Shown here: one piece after another, positions 7,214 to 16,183 of the stretch
How positions within the stretch are numbered: position 1 is the stretch's first letter
Layout of the letters: each line of letters opens with the position of its first letter
Source: Candidatus Omnitrophota bacterium
GTDB taxonomy: Bacteria > Omnitrophota > Omnitrophia > Omnitrophales > Aquincolibacteriaceae
NCBI GenBank assembly: GCA_016196555.1
Contig: JACPXL010000045.1
Span: 1 to 34,575 of the forward strand
Reading direction: 5' to 3'
Length of the DNA: 34,575 nucleotides
The notes under the pieces: generated by a model
The model's input: only the letters and a program-made list of their open reading frames with translations
What the model was told of the DNA's origin: nothing
Databases searched by the model: none
Made by a program: the position numbers and the translations under genes

Positions 7214-8856
7214 AAAATGGTTTTCTTTTCAGGAATGAGATAAGCGTAATAACGGTGGATGCGGTGCCATCCAGGCGAAGTGATAGGAAGTACTTCTTTG
7301 GCGACGATTGCTTTGATTTTGTTTTGAGCTAAGTGGTCTAATAGTTCGTCTGGCGGTTGAATGTCTGAAAGAACCTTGGGATTTTTGATGGAGACCGCCA
7401 GGGGATATTGGAGTCTTAAAAGTCTTGCCCAATAGTAATCATAGCAAAGTTCGATACTTGTAATTTTATCCCCAGCTTTTAATCCTAACTTTTGTAAATC
7501 CTCCGCGGTTTTAAAATCTCGATTGTTCGATAGCTTCCTGCTCACATTGTCGGGCGATAAATCTATCATCGACGAGCTAAAAAATGGGAATAGCATTTGG
7601 AGCGAAAAAAGAAAAACTAAAAATCCGGCTATCCTTGTTTGGCTCCTGGCAGATGAGATTTTCAGTCCGGCAAATATCAATACGATCAAAGGAATGACAA
7701 ACGGCGGCAAATACCTTGGGCAAATATTGATTAAAAGGTAAGCGCCCAAAATAGAAATGAGGGAAAGAATAAGGATCGCATGATCTTTGATCCCGCTCAA
7801 AAAAAAGCGTTTTTCTTTGCAGCAGAAAAAAAGGCAGGCAAAAAGAATAAAAAGATTTTGGTAATCCGCCAGGGCATCGCAGAGTTTCGGGAAACTTTTT
7901 TTAATACTGTTGATTTGATTGGAAAGATTATAAACGAGATGATAACCATCATCCCAATACGAGACATCGTAGGAATAAGGGAACGTGACCCCTTCCGGTT
8001 TATCGAAGTGAAAGACTTCACTGTGGGGGAAAATGGTTAAACGAAAATATTTTGGCTTGCCGGTTCGTCCATTGAAATTGCCGTAATTATGTGCAGCCGA
8101 ATACCCAAAAGTAAGTCGACCTTTAGTTTTGTAAATGGCTGCGACAAAGGGAAGAGAAACGCATAAAAATCCCAAGACAATCAGTAAGGAGCCTAATTTT
8201 GGTTTTTTGGATTTGGCAAAAATAAAAATGGCAGCGGTTAAGCAAACGGCAAAAGGGAGAAGGATTAATTTCATCAAATACCCGATTCCCAGTATGGTAC
8301 CGAAGAAAAAATAAAATAAAGGAGGATCTTCTCCCAGAAGAAAGTTGAAAGTAAGGCCAGCCAGGAAAATCGTCATTACGAGCACGCCGATATCCGGGGT
8401 GGGAGTGGTCAAATCTATCAACCGGATGGTCATGGAAATAAACAAGGCGTAAGCAAGACTTCGGATAGCTATTTCAGGAATGAAAGCTTGTCCCGGAGAA
8501 TTAAGAGAAATTTGTTTTTGGCGGTATCTTTCAAGTTGGTAAAGAAAAAACTCAAGGCCTAAAAGCCCTAGCAGAAAAAGAAAGAAGTTTACTGCTTTTA
8601 ATGCGAAAAATTCCCAAGACATGGAAGGTTTTACCGCCCATAACATAACGGCGAGCAGCCAGGAGTATAAGGGGCTCCAATAGGCGTTGACGGCATTTGT
8701 CCAGTCCTTTGCAAGGTATTTGCTGGCCACATCGAGGTATTGAATGCCATCGGGTTCCATGCGATAAGGGTTGTTGAGAATCTGGGCGGCAGCGAAGATG
8801 ATTGCGCAAAGCCAGAAAAAAATTTTTAAGAATTTTTTTAAAATTTGGAGCTCCAA
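7210..8856 (-). CDS. GT39/ArnT-like polytopic membrane glycosyltransferase
   Basis: A 548-residue integral membrane protein with roughly ten hydrophobic segments. It has a short N-terminal helix, then a first periplasmic loop with an acidic motif (MEPDGIQYLDVASKYL), the layout of lipid-linked-sugar-dependent (GT-C, GT39/PMT_2-like) glycosyltransferases. A soluble C-terminal portion follows residue ~430. It would transfer a sugar from a polyprenyl-phosphate donor to an unknown acceptor at the outer face of the inner membrane. The start is TTG at 8856, overlapping the lipoate-ligase gene by 19 bases; the first internal Met (in MEPDG) is far into the protein. The stop overlaps efp by 4 bases. 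Substrate unknown. Confidence 0.75.
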   Translation of the reverse strand: MELQILKKFLKIFFWLCAIIFAAAQILNNPYRMEPDGIQYLDVASKYLAKDWTNAVNAYWSPLYSWLLAVMLWAVKPSMSWEFFALKAVNFFLFLLGLLGLEFFLYQLERYRQKQISLNSPGQAFIPEIAIRSLAYALFISMTIRLIDLTTPTPDIGVLVMTIFLAGLTFNFLLGEDPPLFYFFFGTILGIGYLMKLILLPFAVCLTAAIFIFAKSKKPKLGSLLIVLGFLCVSLPFVAAIYKTKGRLTFGYSAAHNYGNFNGRTGKPKYFRLTIFPHSEVFHFDKPEGVTFPYSYDVSYWDDGYHLVYNLSNQINSIKKSFPKLCDALADYQNLFILFACLFFCCKEKRFFLSGIKDHAILILSLISILGAYLLINICPRYLPPFVIPLIVLIFAGLKISSARSQTRIAGFLVFLFSLQMLFPFFSSSMIDLSPDNVSRKLSNNRDFKTAEDLQKLGLKAGDKITSIELCYDYYWARLLRLQYPLAVSIKNPKVLSDIQPPDELLDHLAQNKIKAIVAKEVLPITSPGWHRIHRYYAYLIPEKKTIF

Positions 8857-9569
8857 TTTTCTAAGGAGTATTTTTCTTTGACCAGCTTGTCGATTCTATC
8901 CTGTGGAATTTCCACGAAGTTTTCTGTTGCCCGCCATTTGGTTTTAAGAACATGCTTGATCTTAGAGGCCGGAATTTTCAGGTTGGTGAGAAAATCCAGA
9001 TGAGAACGATTTTTGCGATAGGCCGGTGCTTTGGAGGGAAAAGCCAGCAGCTCTTCGATCCGGGGAAGATTCATATTCAAAAGAAAAGTGCCGTGGAAAA
9101 GTAGAAAATTTGTTTTGCGCCGCTGGGCATTGCCGCAGAACTTGTAACCATCTAAGGTGAGGTCCGTAATTCCCCGGATGGTCACGGTACGGTCAAGAAT
9201 AGACTCCAGGGCCCCACGATGACATTCCATAATGGCATGGTTGGTTGTGGTAATGCTCTTGGAGTCTCCAAAACGGCTGGTTTTCAGGACAAGAGTGAAA
9301 TTGAGGCATCCAGGCCCTTGGAGGACCGTTCCGCCGCCGCTGGCACGCCTGAGAATAGGGACATGGTGCTTCAAACAGGAGTCTTTGTTTACTTCTCGGG
9401 ACATTTTGTTAGAATATCCCAGCACCACGAAATAATCCTGCGGTTCCCAGAACCTTAAGATTTCGTGATTCCATCCTTCCTCGCAGAGTTCCAGAAGGGC
9501 TTCATCAAAGGCTAAATTTTGATGAGGAGTTTTGAGGGTAAGGTCGATAGTTTTCATGCTTTGGGTCAT
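8838..9569 (-). CDS. Lipoate-protein ligase A family protein
   Basis: A BPL/LplA/LipB-fold enzyme of 243 residues. The lipoate-binding motif RRASGGGTVLQGPG is at residues 74-87 and the invariant catalytic-pocket lysine is Lys143 in GYKFCGNAQRR. Such enzymes attach lipoate or octanoate to carrier-domain lysines. The protein lacks the full C-terminal accessory domain of E. coli LplA (338 residues), so it may be an LplA-N, LplJ-like or octanoyltransferase (LipM-like) enzyme. It is transcribed divergently from the PDH genes, whose E2 has one lipoyl domain, making that E2 the obvious substrate. A second in-frame ATG (MKTIDL) lies four codons in; either start would serve. Confidence 0.85.
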   Translation of the reverse strand: MTQSMKTIDLTLKTPHQNLAFDEALLELCEEGWNHEILRFWEPQDYFVVLGYSNKMSREVNKDSCLKHHVPILRRASGGGTVLQGPGCLNFTLVLKTSRFGDSKSITTTNHAIMECHRGALESILDRTVTIRGITDLTLDGYKFCGNAQRRKTNFLLFHGTFLLNMNLPRIEELLAFPSKAPAYRKNRSHLDFLTNLKIPASKIKHVLKTKWRATENFVEIPQDRIDKLVKEKYSLENWSSKF

Positions 9570-9605
9570 TATAACTGATTTCCCCCCGACCTCCTAAAAT
9601 AGTAT

Positions 9606-9634
9606 TTGATCGTATAGAGCGAATCATGTAAATT
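9606..9634 (+). promoter_or_regulatory. Weak candidate promoter for the PDH operon
   Basis: TTGATC at 9606-9611 and TAAATT at 9629-9634, 17 bases apart, each match the sigma70 consensus at 4 of 6 positions. They lie in the 76-base divergent gap between the lipoate ligase and aceE. The leader would be only a few bases, so this is a tentative call. Confidence 0.25.
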
Positions 9635-9645
9635 GAGAGTTTCTC

Positions 9646-12519
9646 ATGGCTAAAAAGACGAAAATACAAAAAAAAGATGATCCCGCGGTAGTCACGCAGC
9701 GGACAGAAACGGGGAATGTAGGCCCCCAAAAGGCCGCCTCCGATTCTCATCCATCCAACGGAAAAGGGAAGAAAAAATCTCCCGAAACGCCCAAAAGAAT
9801 AGAGATTTCAGAATCCATTCAGCATGCTGCTAAAACCAGCGAAGAAGACACGCAGAAATGGATGGAGTCCCTGGAATATGTCCTGGAATTTTTCCTAAAA
9901 CAAACCAATCCCAAACGAGCACCGCTTTTGGTTGAGCGATTGATCGAACGTCTGCAGGAATCTGGAATCAAAGTTCCGCCTCCCGTCAACACGCCTTACC
10001 TTAATACCATTCCGCCGGAGAAAGAACCGGCTTATCCGGGTGATCGTGAAATTGAAAGAAGAATTAAAAGTTATATTCGCTGGAATGCCATGGCCATGGT
10101 GGTCAAAGCCAATCGCATTCATAATGGACTCGGCGGGCATATTTCAACCTACGCTTCTTGCGCCACGCTTTATGAAGTTGGATTCAATCATTTCTTCCGC
10201 GGCGGAAATGGGGATAAACCTGCGGACATGGTTTATTTTCAAGGACATGCTTCGCCGGGAAATTATGCGCGCGCTTATGTGGAAAGACGGCTGGAAGCAA
10301 AGCAGCTTCATAATTTTCGCCAAGAACTCGCCGAAGGCGGCGGCCTTTCTTCTTATCCTCATCCTTATTTAATGCCGGAATTCTGGCAATTTCCTTCCGT
10401 TTCAATGGGACTTGCTCCCATCACTTCGATTTATCAAGCGCGTTTTAACCGCTATTTGAAAGCACGCGGTTTAATGAAGGGCGACGAACCGAATGTTTGG
10501 TGTTTCGTGGGTGACGGAGAATCTGATGAGCCTGAAACTCTCGGCGCTTTGACGCTCGCTGCACGTGAGAATCTGGATAATCTGACTTGGATTGTGAATT
10601 GCAATTTGCAGCGCCTGGACGGCCCGGTCCGCGGCAATGGAAAAATCATTCAGGAACTCGAAGGCCTTTTCCGCGGCGCCGGATGGAATGTGATCAAAGT
10701 TATTTGGGGATCGGATTGGGACCCGTTGATTAAGGCTGATCATGACGGACTTCTTTTAAAGCGAATGGAAGAAGCGGTGGACGGCGAGTATCAGAAATAT
10801 TCTGTTGAGCCGGGAAGTTATACGCGCAAAAATTTCTTTGGAAAATACCCGAAGCTGCTTGAAATGGTGAATCATTTGACGGATGAACAAATCACTAAGC
10901 TTTTGAGAGGCGGCCATGACCCTAAGAAAGTTTACGCAGCTTACAAAGCGGCCGTGGAACATAAAGGCCAGCCCACCGTTATTTTGGCGAAGACCATTAA
11001 AGGGTACGGCCTGGGTGAAGCAGGAGAGGGACGCAATATTACGCATCAGCAGAAAAAGCTGAATGAAAAGGAATTGCGCGAATTCCGTACGCGTTTCAAT
11101 ATTCCCATTAAAGATGAAGAAATTGCGGACACTCCGTTTTATCGTCCGCCCACTGACAGTCCCGAAATGAAATACCTTCTTGAACGCCGCAAAGCGCTCG
11201 GCGGATTTTTGCCGGCACGCAATGTCAAAGTCAAACCGCTTGATGTGCCGGGCCGGGACTTCTTTCAGGAATTTATGAAAGGGTCCGGCGATTTGCAGGC
11301 CTCCACCACGATGGCCTTTGTCCGTATTTTGAGCAAACTTTTACGGCATGAAACCATCGGTAAAAACGTAGTCCCCATTATTCCGGATGAAGCCCGCACC
11401 TTCGGAATGGATTCTCTTTTCCGCCAAATCGGTATTTATTCCTCCAAAGGCCAATTGTATGAGCCGGTCGATAAAGAAACTCTTCTTTATTATCAGGAAT
11501 CCAAAGACGGGCAGATTTTGGAAGAGGGAATCAATGAAATGGGGGCGCTTGCTTCCTTTGTAGCTGCGGCGACGACTTATGCCACGCACGGTTTTTACAT
11601 GATTCCTTTTTATATTTACTATTCGATGTTTGGTTTTCAGCGAGTCGGCGATCTTATGTGGCTTTGCGGCGATATTCGGGCGCGCGGATTTTTGCTCGGC
11701 GGAACGGCCGGACGTACCACATTAAATGGAGAAGGGCTTCAGCATCAAGACGGACATGGTCATATTACAACGACTGTTATTCCCAATCTTATTGCCTATG
11801 ATCCTGCTTTTGCTTATGAAATCGCGGTCATTCTTCAGGACGGCATGCGCCGCATGTATCATGACGGAGAAGACATATTCTATTATCTGACCCTATATAA
11901 TGAAAATTACCGTATGCCTGTCATGCCTGAAGGAGTGGATGAAGGAATTCTCAAAGGCCTCTATAAATTTCAAAAGGGCCCGGCAATGAAATCTTCCAAA
12001 GACAAATCCGGTTCCGGCGCAAAATATAAGGCGCAGATTTTCGGCAGCGGACCGATTCTTCGAGAAGCGCTAAGGGCGCAGGAGATTTTAGCCGACAAAT
12101 ATCAGGTTTCCGCGGATGTGTGGAGCGCGACAAGTTACAATCAGCTCCGGCGTGAGGCGCTTGATTGCCAGCGCTGGAATATGCTTCATCCCGCGGAAAA
12201 GCCGAAAAAGTCTTATTTGGAAAATATTTTGGAAGGTGAAAAGGGAGTTTTTGTGGCGGTCTCCGACAATATGAAAATCATCCCGGATCAAATCGCGCCC
12301 TGGGTGCCGGGCGGATTGATGACGCTGGGTACGGATGGTTTTGGCCGTTCAGATACGCGCGAGAATTTGCGGCGGTTTTTCGAAGTGGATGCTGAAATGA
12401 CCGTGATTGCAACGCTCTATGCCTTATGCCAAAAAGGTCAAATCGAAAAGAGAGTTGTCGAAAAAGCGATTAAAGATTTAAAAGTCAATCCCGAAAAAGT
12501 TTATCCCATTAGCGAGTGA
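9646..12519 (+). CDS. aceE: Pyruvate dehydrogenase E1 component, homodimeric AceE type
   Basis: A thiamine-diphosphate enzyme that decarboxylates pyruvate and reductively acetylates E2. It is 957 residues and collinear with E. coli AceE (887) from about residue 65. The ThDP/Mg motif is GDG at 289-291 with NCNLQRLDGPV about 30 residues later. The active-site His467 (NITHQQKK) matches E. coli His407, and the region GHGHITTTVIPN is retained. The first ~60 residues are an added Lys/Ser/Pro-rich, probably disordered extension; in E. coli the short N-terminus binds the E2 peripheral domain. It is followed at 12 bases by E2. This implies oxidative pyruvate metabolism rather than only pyruvate:ferredoxin oxidoreductase. 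Confidence 0.95.
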   Translation: MAKKTKIQKKDDPAVVTQRTETGNVGPQKAASDSHPSNGKGKKKSPETPKRIEISESIQHAAKTSEEDTQKWMESLEYVLEFFLKQTNPKRAPLLVERLIERLQESGIKVPPPVNTPYLNTIPPEKEPAYPGDREIERRIKSYIRWNAMAMVVKANRIHNGLGGHISTYASCATLYEVGFNHFFRGGNGDKPADMVYFQGHASPGNYARAYVERRLEAKQLHNFRQELAEGGGLSSYPHPYLMPEFWQFPSVSMGLAPITSIYQARFNRYLKARGLMKGDEPNVWCFVGDGESDEPETLGALTLAARENLDNLTWIVNCNLQRLDGPVRGNGKIIQELEGLFRGAGWNVIKVIWGSDWDPLIKADHDGLLLKRMEEAVDGEYQKYSVEPGSYTRKNFFGKYPKLLEMVNHLTDEQITKLLRGGHDPKKVYAAYKAAVEHKGQPTVILAKTIKGYGLGEAGEGRNITHQQKKLNEKELREFRTRFNIPIKDEEIADTPFYRPPTDSPEMKYLLERRKALGGFLPARNVKVKPLDVPGRDFFQEFMKGSGDLQASTTMAFVRILSKLLRHETIGKNVVPIIPDEARTFGMDSLFRQIGIYSSKGQLYEPVDKETLLYYQESKDGQILEEGINEMGALASFVAAATTYATHGFYMIPFYIYYSMFGFQRVGDLMWLCGDIRARGFLLGGTAGRTTLNGEGLQHQDGHGHITTTVIPNLIAYDPAFAYEIAVILQDGMRRMYHDGEDIFYYLTLYNENYRMPVMPEGVDEGILKGLYKFQKGPAMKSSKDKSGSGAKYKAQIFGSGPILREALRAQEILADKYQVSADVWSATSYNQLRREALDCQRWNMLHPAEKPKKSYLENILEGEKGVFVAVSDNMKIIPDQIAPWVPGGLMTLGTDGFGRSDTRENLRRFFEVDAEMTVIATLYALCQKGQIEKRVVEKAIKDLKVNPEKVYPISE

Positions 12520-12531
12520 TAAGGATTTTTT

Positions 12532-13851
12532 ATGGACATTAAAGTTCCTCATTTAGCGGAAGGCATCAGCACCGGGACCGTGGTCACGATTTTTGTCAAA
12601 GAAGGCGACAAAGTCAAAAAAGGCCAGGATGTTCTTGAGCTTGAGACGGAAAAAGCGATTGCTGCAATTCCTTCTCCGGAAGCAGGAGTCATCGAAAAAG
12701 TCCTCATTAAAGAAGGGGACAAGGTCAATATCGGGCAGACTGTCATTTCTATAGCCGGGGACGGATCTGCGGGTTCTGCCAAAACCGTTAAACAGGAAGC
12801 TCCTGCCAGGCATGCGCCGGTTGAGACAAAAGCCAGCACGCAGGTTTTAGAGGAAGAAGAGGAAGCGGAAGAACCGGCAGGCCCTTCAAAAAACAATCTT
12901 TCTCCTGCGGCATCACCTTCCATACGTAAACTTGTCCGCCAGCTCGGTATTGATTTAAATAAAATTCGCGGAACAGAGCCGGGCGGCAGAATTTCTCTTC
13001 AAGACATTAAAAACTATATTGCCCGGCTGGAAAAGGGTGCCGCGAGTCCTAAAAGCGAAGGCCAAGCGCCTTCCAGGCAAGCTGCTTCCGCTGCTCCCTC
13101 CATTGATTTTTCCAAATGGGGTCCGGTAGAACGCAAACCGATGACGGTTCTGCGTAAAAAAATCAGCGAAAAAATGACGGAGTCCTGGACTACGATTCCG
13201 CATGTCACACAATTTGCCGATGCGGATATTACGGGGATTCTTGCTCTTCGCAAAAAATATGCGGATCAATATGAATCCAAAGGCGCTCGTTTAACCGTCA
13301 CAACTTTTATTATTCAAGCGCTGGCGTCTGTTCTTAAAAAGCATCCTATTTTTAATTCCAGCATGGATGAAGCTGCCGGCGAAATCGTTTTCAAAAATTA
13401 TTATCATCTAGGAATTGCCGTGGATACAGAGCAGGGATTGATTGTGCCGGTGTTGAAAGATTTTGATAAAAAAGACATGGCCCAGCTTTCCAAAGAATTA
13501 AGTGGTTTGGCAGAGAGAACGCGGCAGAGAAAAGTTTCCATCGATGATTTGCAGGGCAGTTCTTTTACCATTTCTAACCAGGGGGGCATCGGGGGGGCTC
13601 ATTTCACCCCGATTGTAAACAAGCCTGAGGTCGCAATACTCGGGCTTGGTCAAGGCGTCAAAAAACCGGTGGTCATAAACGATAAAGTGGAAGTGCGTAT
13701 GATCCTTCCTCTAGCTTTGTCTTATGACCACCGGGTCATTGACGGCGCCAATGCCGCGCGTTTTATCACCGATTTGACGGCCGCCATCGAAAGTTTTGAC
13801 GAGAAAAAATTGACCATTCAAGAAAGCGGAAAATCCAAAAAGGAAAAGTGA
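12532..13851 (+). CDS. aceF: Dihydrolipoamide acetyltransferase (PDH E2)
   Basis: The core of the PDH complex, which transfers acetyl from lipoate to CoA. Domain order: one lipoyl domain (residues 1-76, lipoylated Lys41 in ELETEKAIAA), an acidic/Ala-Pro linker (~80-125), a peripheral subunit-binding domain (~127-165, SPSIRKLVRQLGIDLNKIRG), a second linker, and the catalytic domain (~190-439) with the active-site HRVIDG (His400, Asp404). AceE-partnered E2s often carry two or three lipoyl domains; this one has one. It has an AAGGA ribosome-binding site and a short spacing to aceE. A REP-like palindrome separates it from E3. Confidence 0.95.
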   Translation: MDIKVPHLAEGISTGTVVTIFVKEGDKVKKGQDVLELETEKAIAAIPSPEAGVIEKVLIKEGDKVNIGQTVISIAGDGSAGSAKTVKQEAPARHAPVETKASTQVLEEEEEAEEPAGPSKNNLSPAASPSIRKLVRQLGIDLNKIRGTEPGGRISLQDIKNYIARLEKGAASPKSEGQAPSRQAASAAPSIDFSKWGPVERKPMTVLRKKISEKMTESWTTIPHVTQFADADITGILALRKKYADQYESKGARLTVTTFIIQALASVLKKHPIFNSSMDEAAGEIVFKNYYHLGIAVDTEQGLIVPVLKDFDKKDMAQLSKELSGLAERTRQRKVSIDDLQGSSFTISNQGGIGGAHFTPIVNKPEVAILGLGQGVKKPVVINDKVEVRMILPLALSYDHRVIDGANAARFITDLTAAIESFDEKKLTIQESGKSKKEK

Positions 13852-13860
13852 TATAGAATG

Positions 13861-13920
13861 GTCATTCCCGCACGTTTTTAGCGGGAATCTAGATCCCCGA
13901 TAAAAGCAGTCGGGGATGAC
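13861..13920. repeat. REP-like intergenic palindrome, copy 3 (inverted)
   Basis: A 60-base element, GTCATTCCCGC…GCGGGAAT then ATCCCCGA…TCGGGGATGAC. It is the reverse-orientation relative of the elements at 2578 and 6582. It lies 9 bases after the E2 stop and 15 bases before the E3 start, inside the PDH operon. Confidence 0.85.
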
Positions 13921-13935
13921 AAACAGGGAGCAAGT

Positions 13936-15453
13936 ATGAAGCCGATTAAAACCGATATTGTGGTGGTAGGTTCAGGTCCTGGAGGCGCCGCCGCTGCTTT
14001 TTATGCTGCCGATAAAGGAAAAAAAGTTATTTTAGTTGAAAGAGACAAACGTCTCGGCGGAGTTTGTTTGAACCGGGGCTGCATTCCTTCCAAGACACTT
14101 CTTCATGCCACGCAATTGATCAAAGAAGCCAAAGAATCTTCTTTTCGGGGTATTTCATTTGCATCACCGACAATTCATTTGGAAAAAATGCGGGAATGGA
14201 AAGAATCTATTTTAGAAAAGCTTGGCCAGGGGCTCAAAGGCGGAGCAGCACAGCGCGGAGTCGAAGTATTAAACGGCCGCGGTTATTTCGAAGATTCTAC
14301 CACACTGCGCGTTGAAACTTCTCAGGGCCAGCAATTAGTCCATTATGATCAGGCCATTATTGCCGTGGGATCTCTGCCCGCACTTCCTTCAGCCTTTGAT
14401 CTCGGAAATCCCCGCGTTATGACTTCGACTGAAGCGCTTGAGCTTGAAGACATTCCGGAAAATCTTCTAGTGGTCGGCGGCGGTTATATTGGAATGGAGC
14501 TTGGAACAGTTTATTCAGTGCTCGGCAGTAAAGTGGTTTTAGTCGAAGCGATGAAATCCCTTTTAACGGGTGCGGATCCTGATTTGGTCCGGCCGGTAGC
14601 CAAATACGCGCAGGAAAATTTTAAAGAAGTAAGGCTTAATACCAAAGTGCTTAAAATGGCAACCAACGGCAAACAGATTAAAGTGACCTTTGAAAGCGAA
14701 GGCGGCAAAAAAATCGATGAATTTTATGACCGCGTGCTTGTGTCTGTAGGCCGGGTTCCCAACACTGAAGATTTGGGGCTGGAAAACACCAAGGTGCGCA
14801 AGGATGACAAAGGGTTTGTTAAAGTGAATTCTTCCCAGCAAACCGATGACCCGCATATTTATGCCATCGGAGATGTAGCGGGCGGCGCTCTTTTGGCGCA
14901 TAAAGCCGCGAAGGAAGCGCGCATTGCCGTAGAGGTTATGACCGGCGAAGACAGTGCTTTCGAAAATATTATCATTCCGGCGGTTGTTTTTACGGATCCC
15001 GAAGTGGCTTGGTGCGGTTTGACTGAGGCCGAAGCCAAACAAAAAAATATGGATATTAAAGTGGTGCGTTTTCCTTGGGGCGCTTCCGGCCGGGCATTGA
15101 CTTTGGACCGTACGGATGGCAGCACCAAATTGATTATTGACCCGGAAACCGAGCGCATTTTAGGCGTCGGCATTGTCGGCCATGGAGCCGGTGAATTGAT
15201 TGGTGAAGGTGTTCTGGCGGTTGAAATGGGAGCGACCGTGCAGGATCTTGCCGAATGTGTTCATCCGCATCCCACACTTTCAGAAACCCTGATGGAATCA
15301 GCCGAGGTTTTTTACGGCCATTCCACGCATATGTACACACACGGAAGAAGTGGTCTCGTCGTAGTGCGTAGGTACCCCTTCCGTAGGTACAGGGTTCCTG
15401 AATTTTTCTTAATGAACCCTGTACCTACGGAAGGGGTACCAATATCCCCATGA
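13936..15453 (+). CDS. lpdA: Dihydrolipoamide dehydrogenase (PDH E3)
   Basis: A flavoprotein that reoxidises dihydrolipoamide with NAD+. It is 505 residues, against the usual ~470. The FAD-binding GSGPGG is at residues 12-17, the redox disulfide is C44-LNRG-C49, the NAD-binding GGGYIG is near residue 180, and the catalytic His/Glu pair lies in HPHPTLSE (~443-450). The normal C-terminus would end soon after SGLVVVRR. Instead about 27 more residues (RRYPFRRYRVPEF… to …VPISP) are encoded by a perfect 27-base inverted repeat and its flanks. A GGGAG RBS precedes the ATG. The stop overlaps pdxH by 4 bases (ATGA). Confidence 0.94.
   Translation: MKPIKTDIVVVGSGPGGAAAAFYAADKGKKVILVERDKRLGGVCLNRGCIPSKTLLHATQLIKEAKESSFRGISFASPTIHLEKMREWKESILEKLGQGLKGGAAQRGVEVLNGRGYFEDSTTLRVETSQGQQLVHYDQAIIAVGSLPALPSAFDLGNPRVMTSTEALELEDIPENLLVVGGGYIGMELGTVYSVLGSKVVLVEAMKSLLTGADPDLVRPVAKYAQENFKEVRLNTKVLKMATNGKQIKVTFESEGGKKIDEFYDRVLVSVGRVPNTEDLGLENTKVRKDDKGFVKVNSSQQTDDPHIYAIGDVAGGALLAHKAAKEARIAVEVMTGEDSAFENIIIPAVVFTDPEVAWCGLTEAEAKQKNMDIKVVRFPWGASGRALTLDRTDGSTKLIIDPETERILGVGIVGHGAGELIGEGVLAVEMGATVQDLAECVHPHPTLSETLMESAEVFYGHSTHMYTHGRSGLVVVRRYPFRRYRVPEFFLMNPVPTEGVPISP
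15371..15440. repeat. Perfect 27-base inverted repeat inside the 3' end of lpdA
   Basis: Arms at 15371-15397 and 15414-15440 are exact reverse complements (beginning GGTACCCCTTCC) around a 16-base AT-rich loop. It is fully in frame in lpdA and forms the last ~25 codons. The right arm ends 9 bases before the pdxH ATG and contains an AAGGGG that could serve as a distant ribosome-binding site. It differs in sequence from the GTCATCCCC palindromes elsewhere in the window. It may be a REP/MITE-like insertion or an RNA hairpin that regulates the lpdA-pdxH junction. Confidence 0.9.
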
Positions 15454-16103
15454 ACCGTTTCAAAGATATCGATCAAATTATTCCCCGCCAGGCTTATAAC
15501 TTCGGAAAGCTGGACGAAAAAAAACTTCTGCCCGATCCGATTCACCAATTCCAAAAATGGTTCAAAGAAGTGCTGCGATCAAACACGCCTCATCCCAATG
15601 CCATGACGCTTGCCACGGCAAGCCGGAAGGGAAGGCCTTCGGCCAGGATGGTCCTTCTTAAAGGTTTTGATGAGAATGGATTCATTTTTTATACCAATTA
15701 CAAAAGCCGGAAAAGCAAAGAAATTCATGAAAATCCTTTTGGAAGTTTGGTCTTTTACTGGCCCGGATTTGAGCGTCAGGTGATTATTGCGGGACGCGTT
15801 AAAAAAATTTCGCATCAAGAATCCGAGCGCTATTTCAGTTGCCGTCCGCGTGAATCATGCCTTGCCGCATGGTCTTCGCAGCAAGGTGATAAAATACAAA
15901 GCCGGGAAGCATTGGAAAAAAAATTCAATGCCATGGTGGAAAAATATCAGGGTAAACAAATCCCTCTGCCTTCAAATTGGGGCGGATTTTGCTTAAAGCC
16001 TGAAACAATTGAGTTTTGGCAGGGCAGGGCGAACCGTTTGAATGATCGTATTCTTTATACAAAAAGTAAAGGGCGCTGGACCAAACAAAGGCTTCAACCT
16101 TAA
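15450..16103 (+). CDS. pdxH: Pyridoxamine/pyridoxine 5'-phosphate oxidase
   Basis: An FMN enzyme that oxidises pyridoxine- or pyridoxamine-5'-phosphate to pyridoxal phosphate. At 217 residues it is the normal length. It has the FMN/substrate motifs PSARMVLLKGFDENGFIFYTNY and SRKSKEI in the N-terminal half, and the family C-terminal signature WGGFCLKPETIEFWQGRANRLNDR with the terminal W-x6-LxP. Its start overlaps the lpdA stop, so it is translationally coupled to the PDH operon and lies directly behind the palindrome. Confidence 0.94.
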   Translation: MNRFKDIDQIIPRQAYNFGKLDEKKLLPDPIHQFQKWFKEVLRSNTPHPNAMTLATASRKGRPSARMVLLKGFDENGFIFYTNYKSRKSKEIHENPFGSLVFYWPGFERQVIIAGRVKKISHQESERYFSCRPRESCLAAWSSQQGDKIQSREALEKKFNAMVEKYQGKQIPLPSNWGGFCLKPETIEFWQGRANRLNDRILYTKSKGRWTKQRLQP

Positions 16104-16108
16104 CACGG

Positions 16109-16166
16109 CATCCTGAGCGAAGCGAAGGATCTCGCGAGATCCTTCGATCCTACGGATCTCAGGATG
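16109..16166. repeat. Nested palindromic repeat (CATCCTGAG type)
   Basis: Outer arms CATCCTGAG (16109-16117) and CTCAGGATG (16158-16166) enclose a perfect 24-base palindrome at 16123-16146 centred on CTCGCGAG. The CCTGAGCGAAGCGAAGGATC motif is a common dispersed intergenic element in uncultured bacteria. It lies between pdxH and the STI1-like gene. Confidence 0.85.
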
Positions 16167-16183
16167 ACGAAGAAAGACAAATC

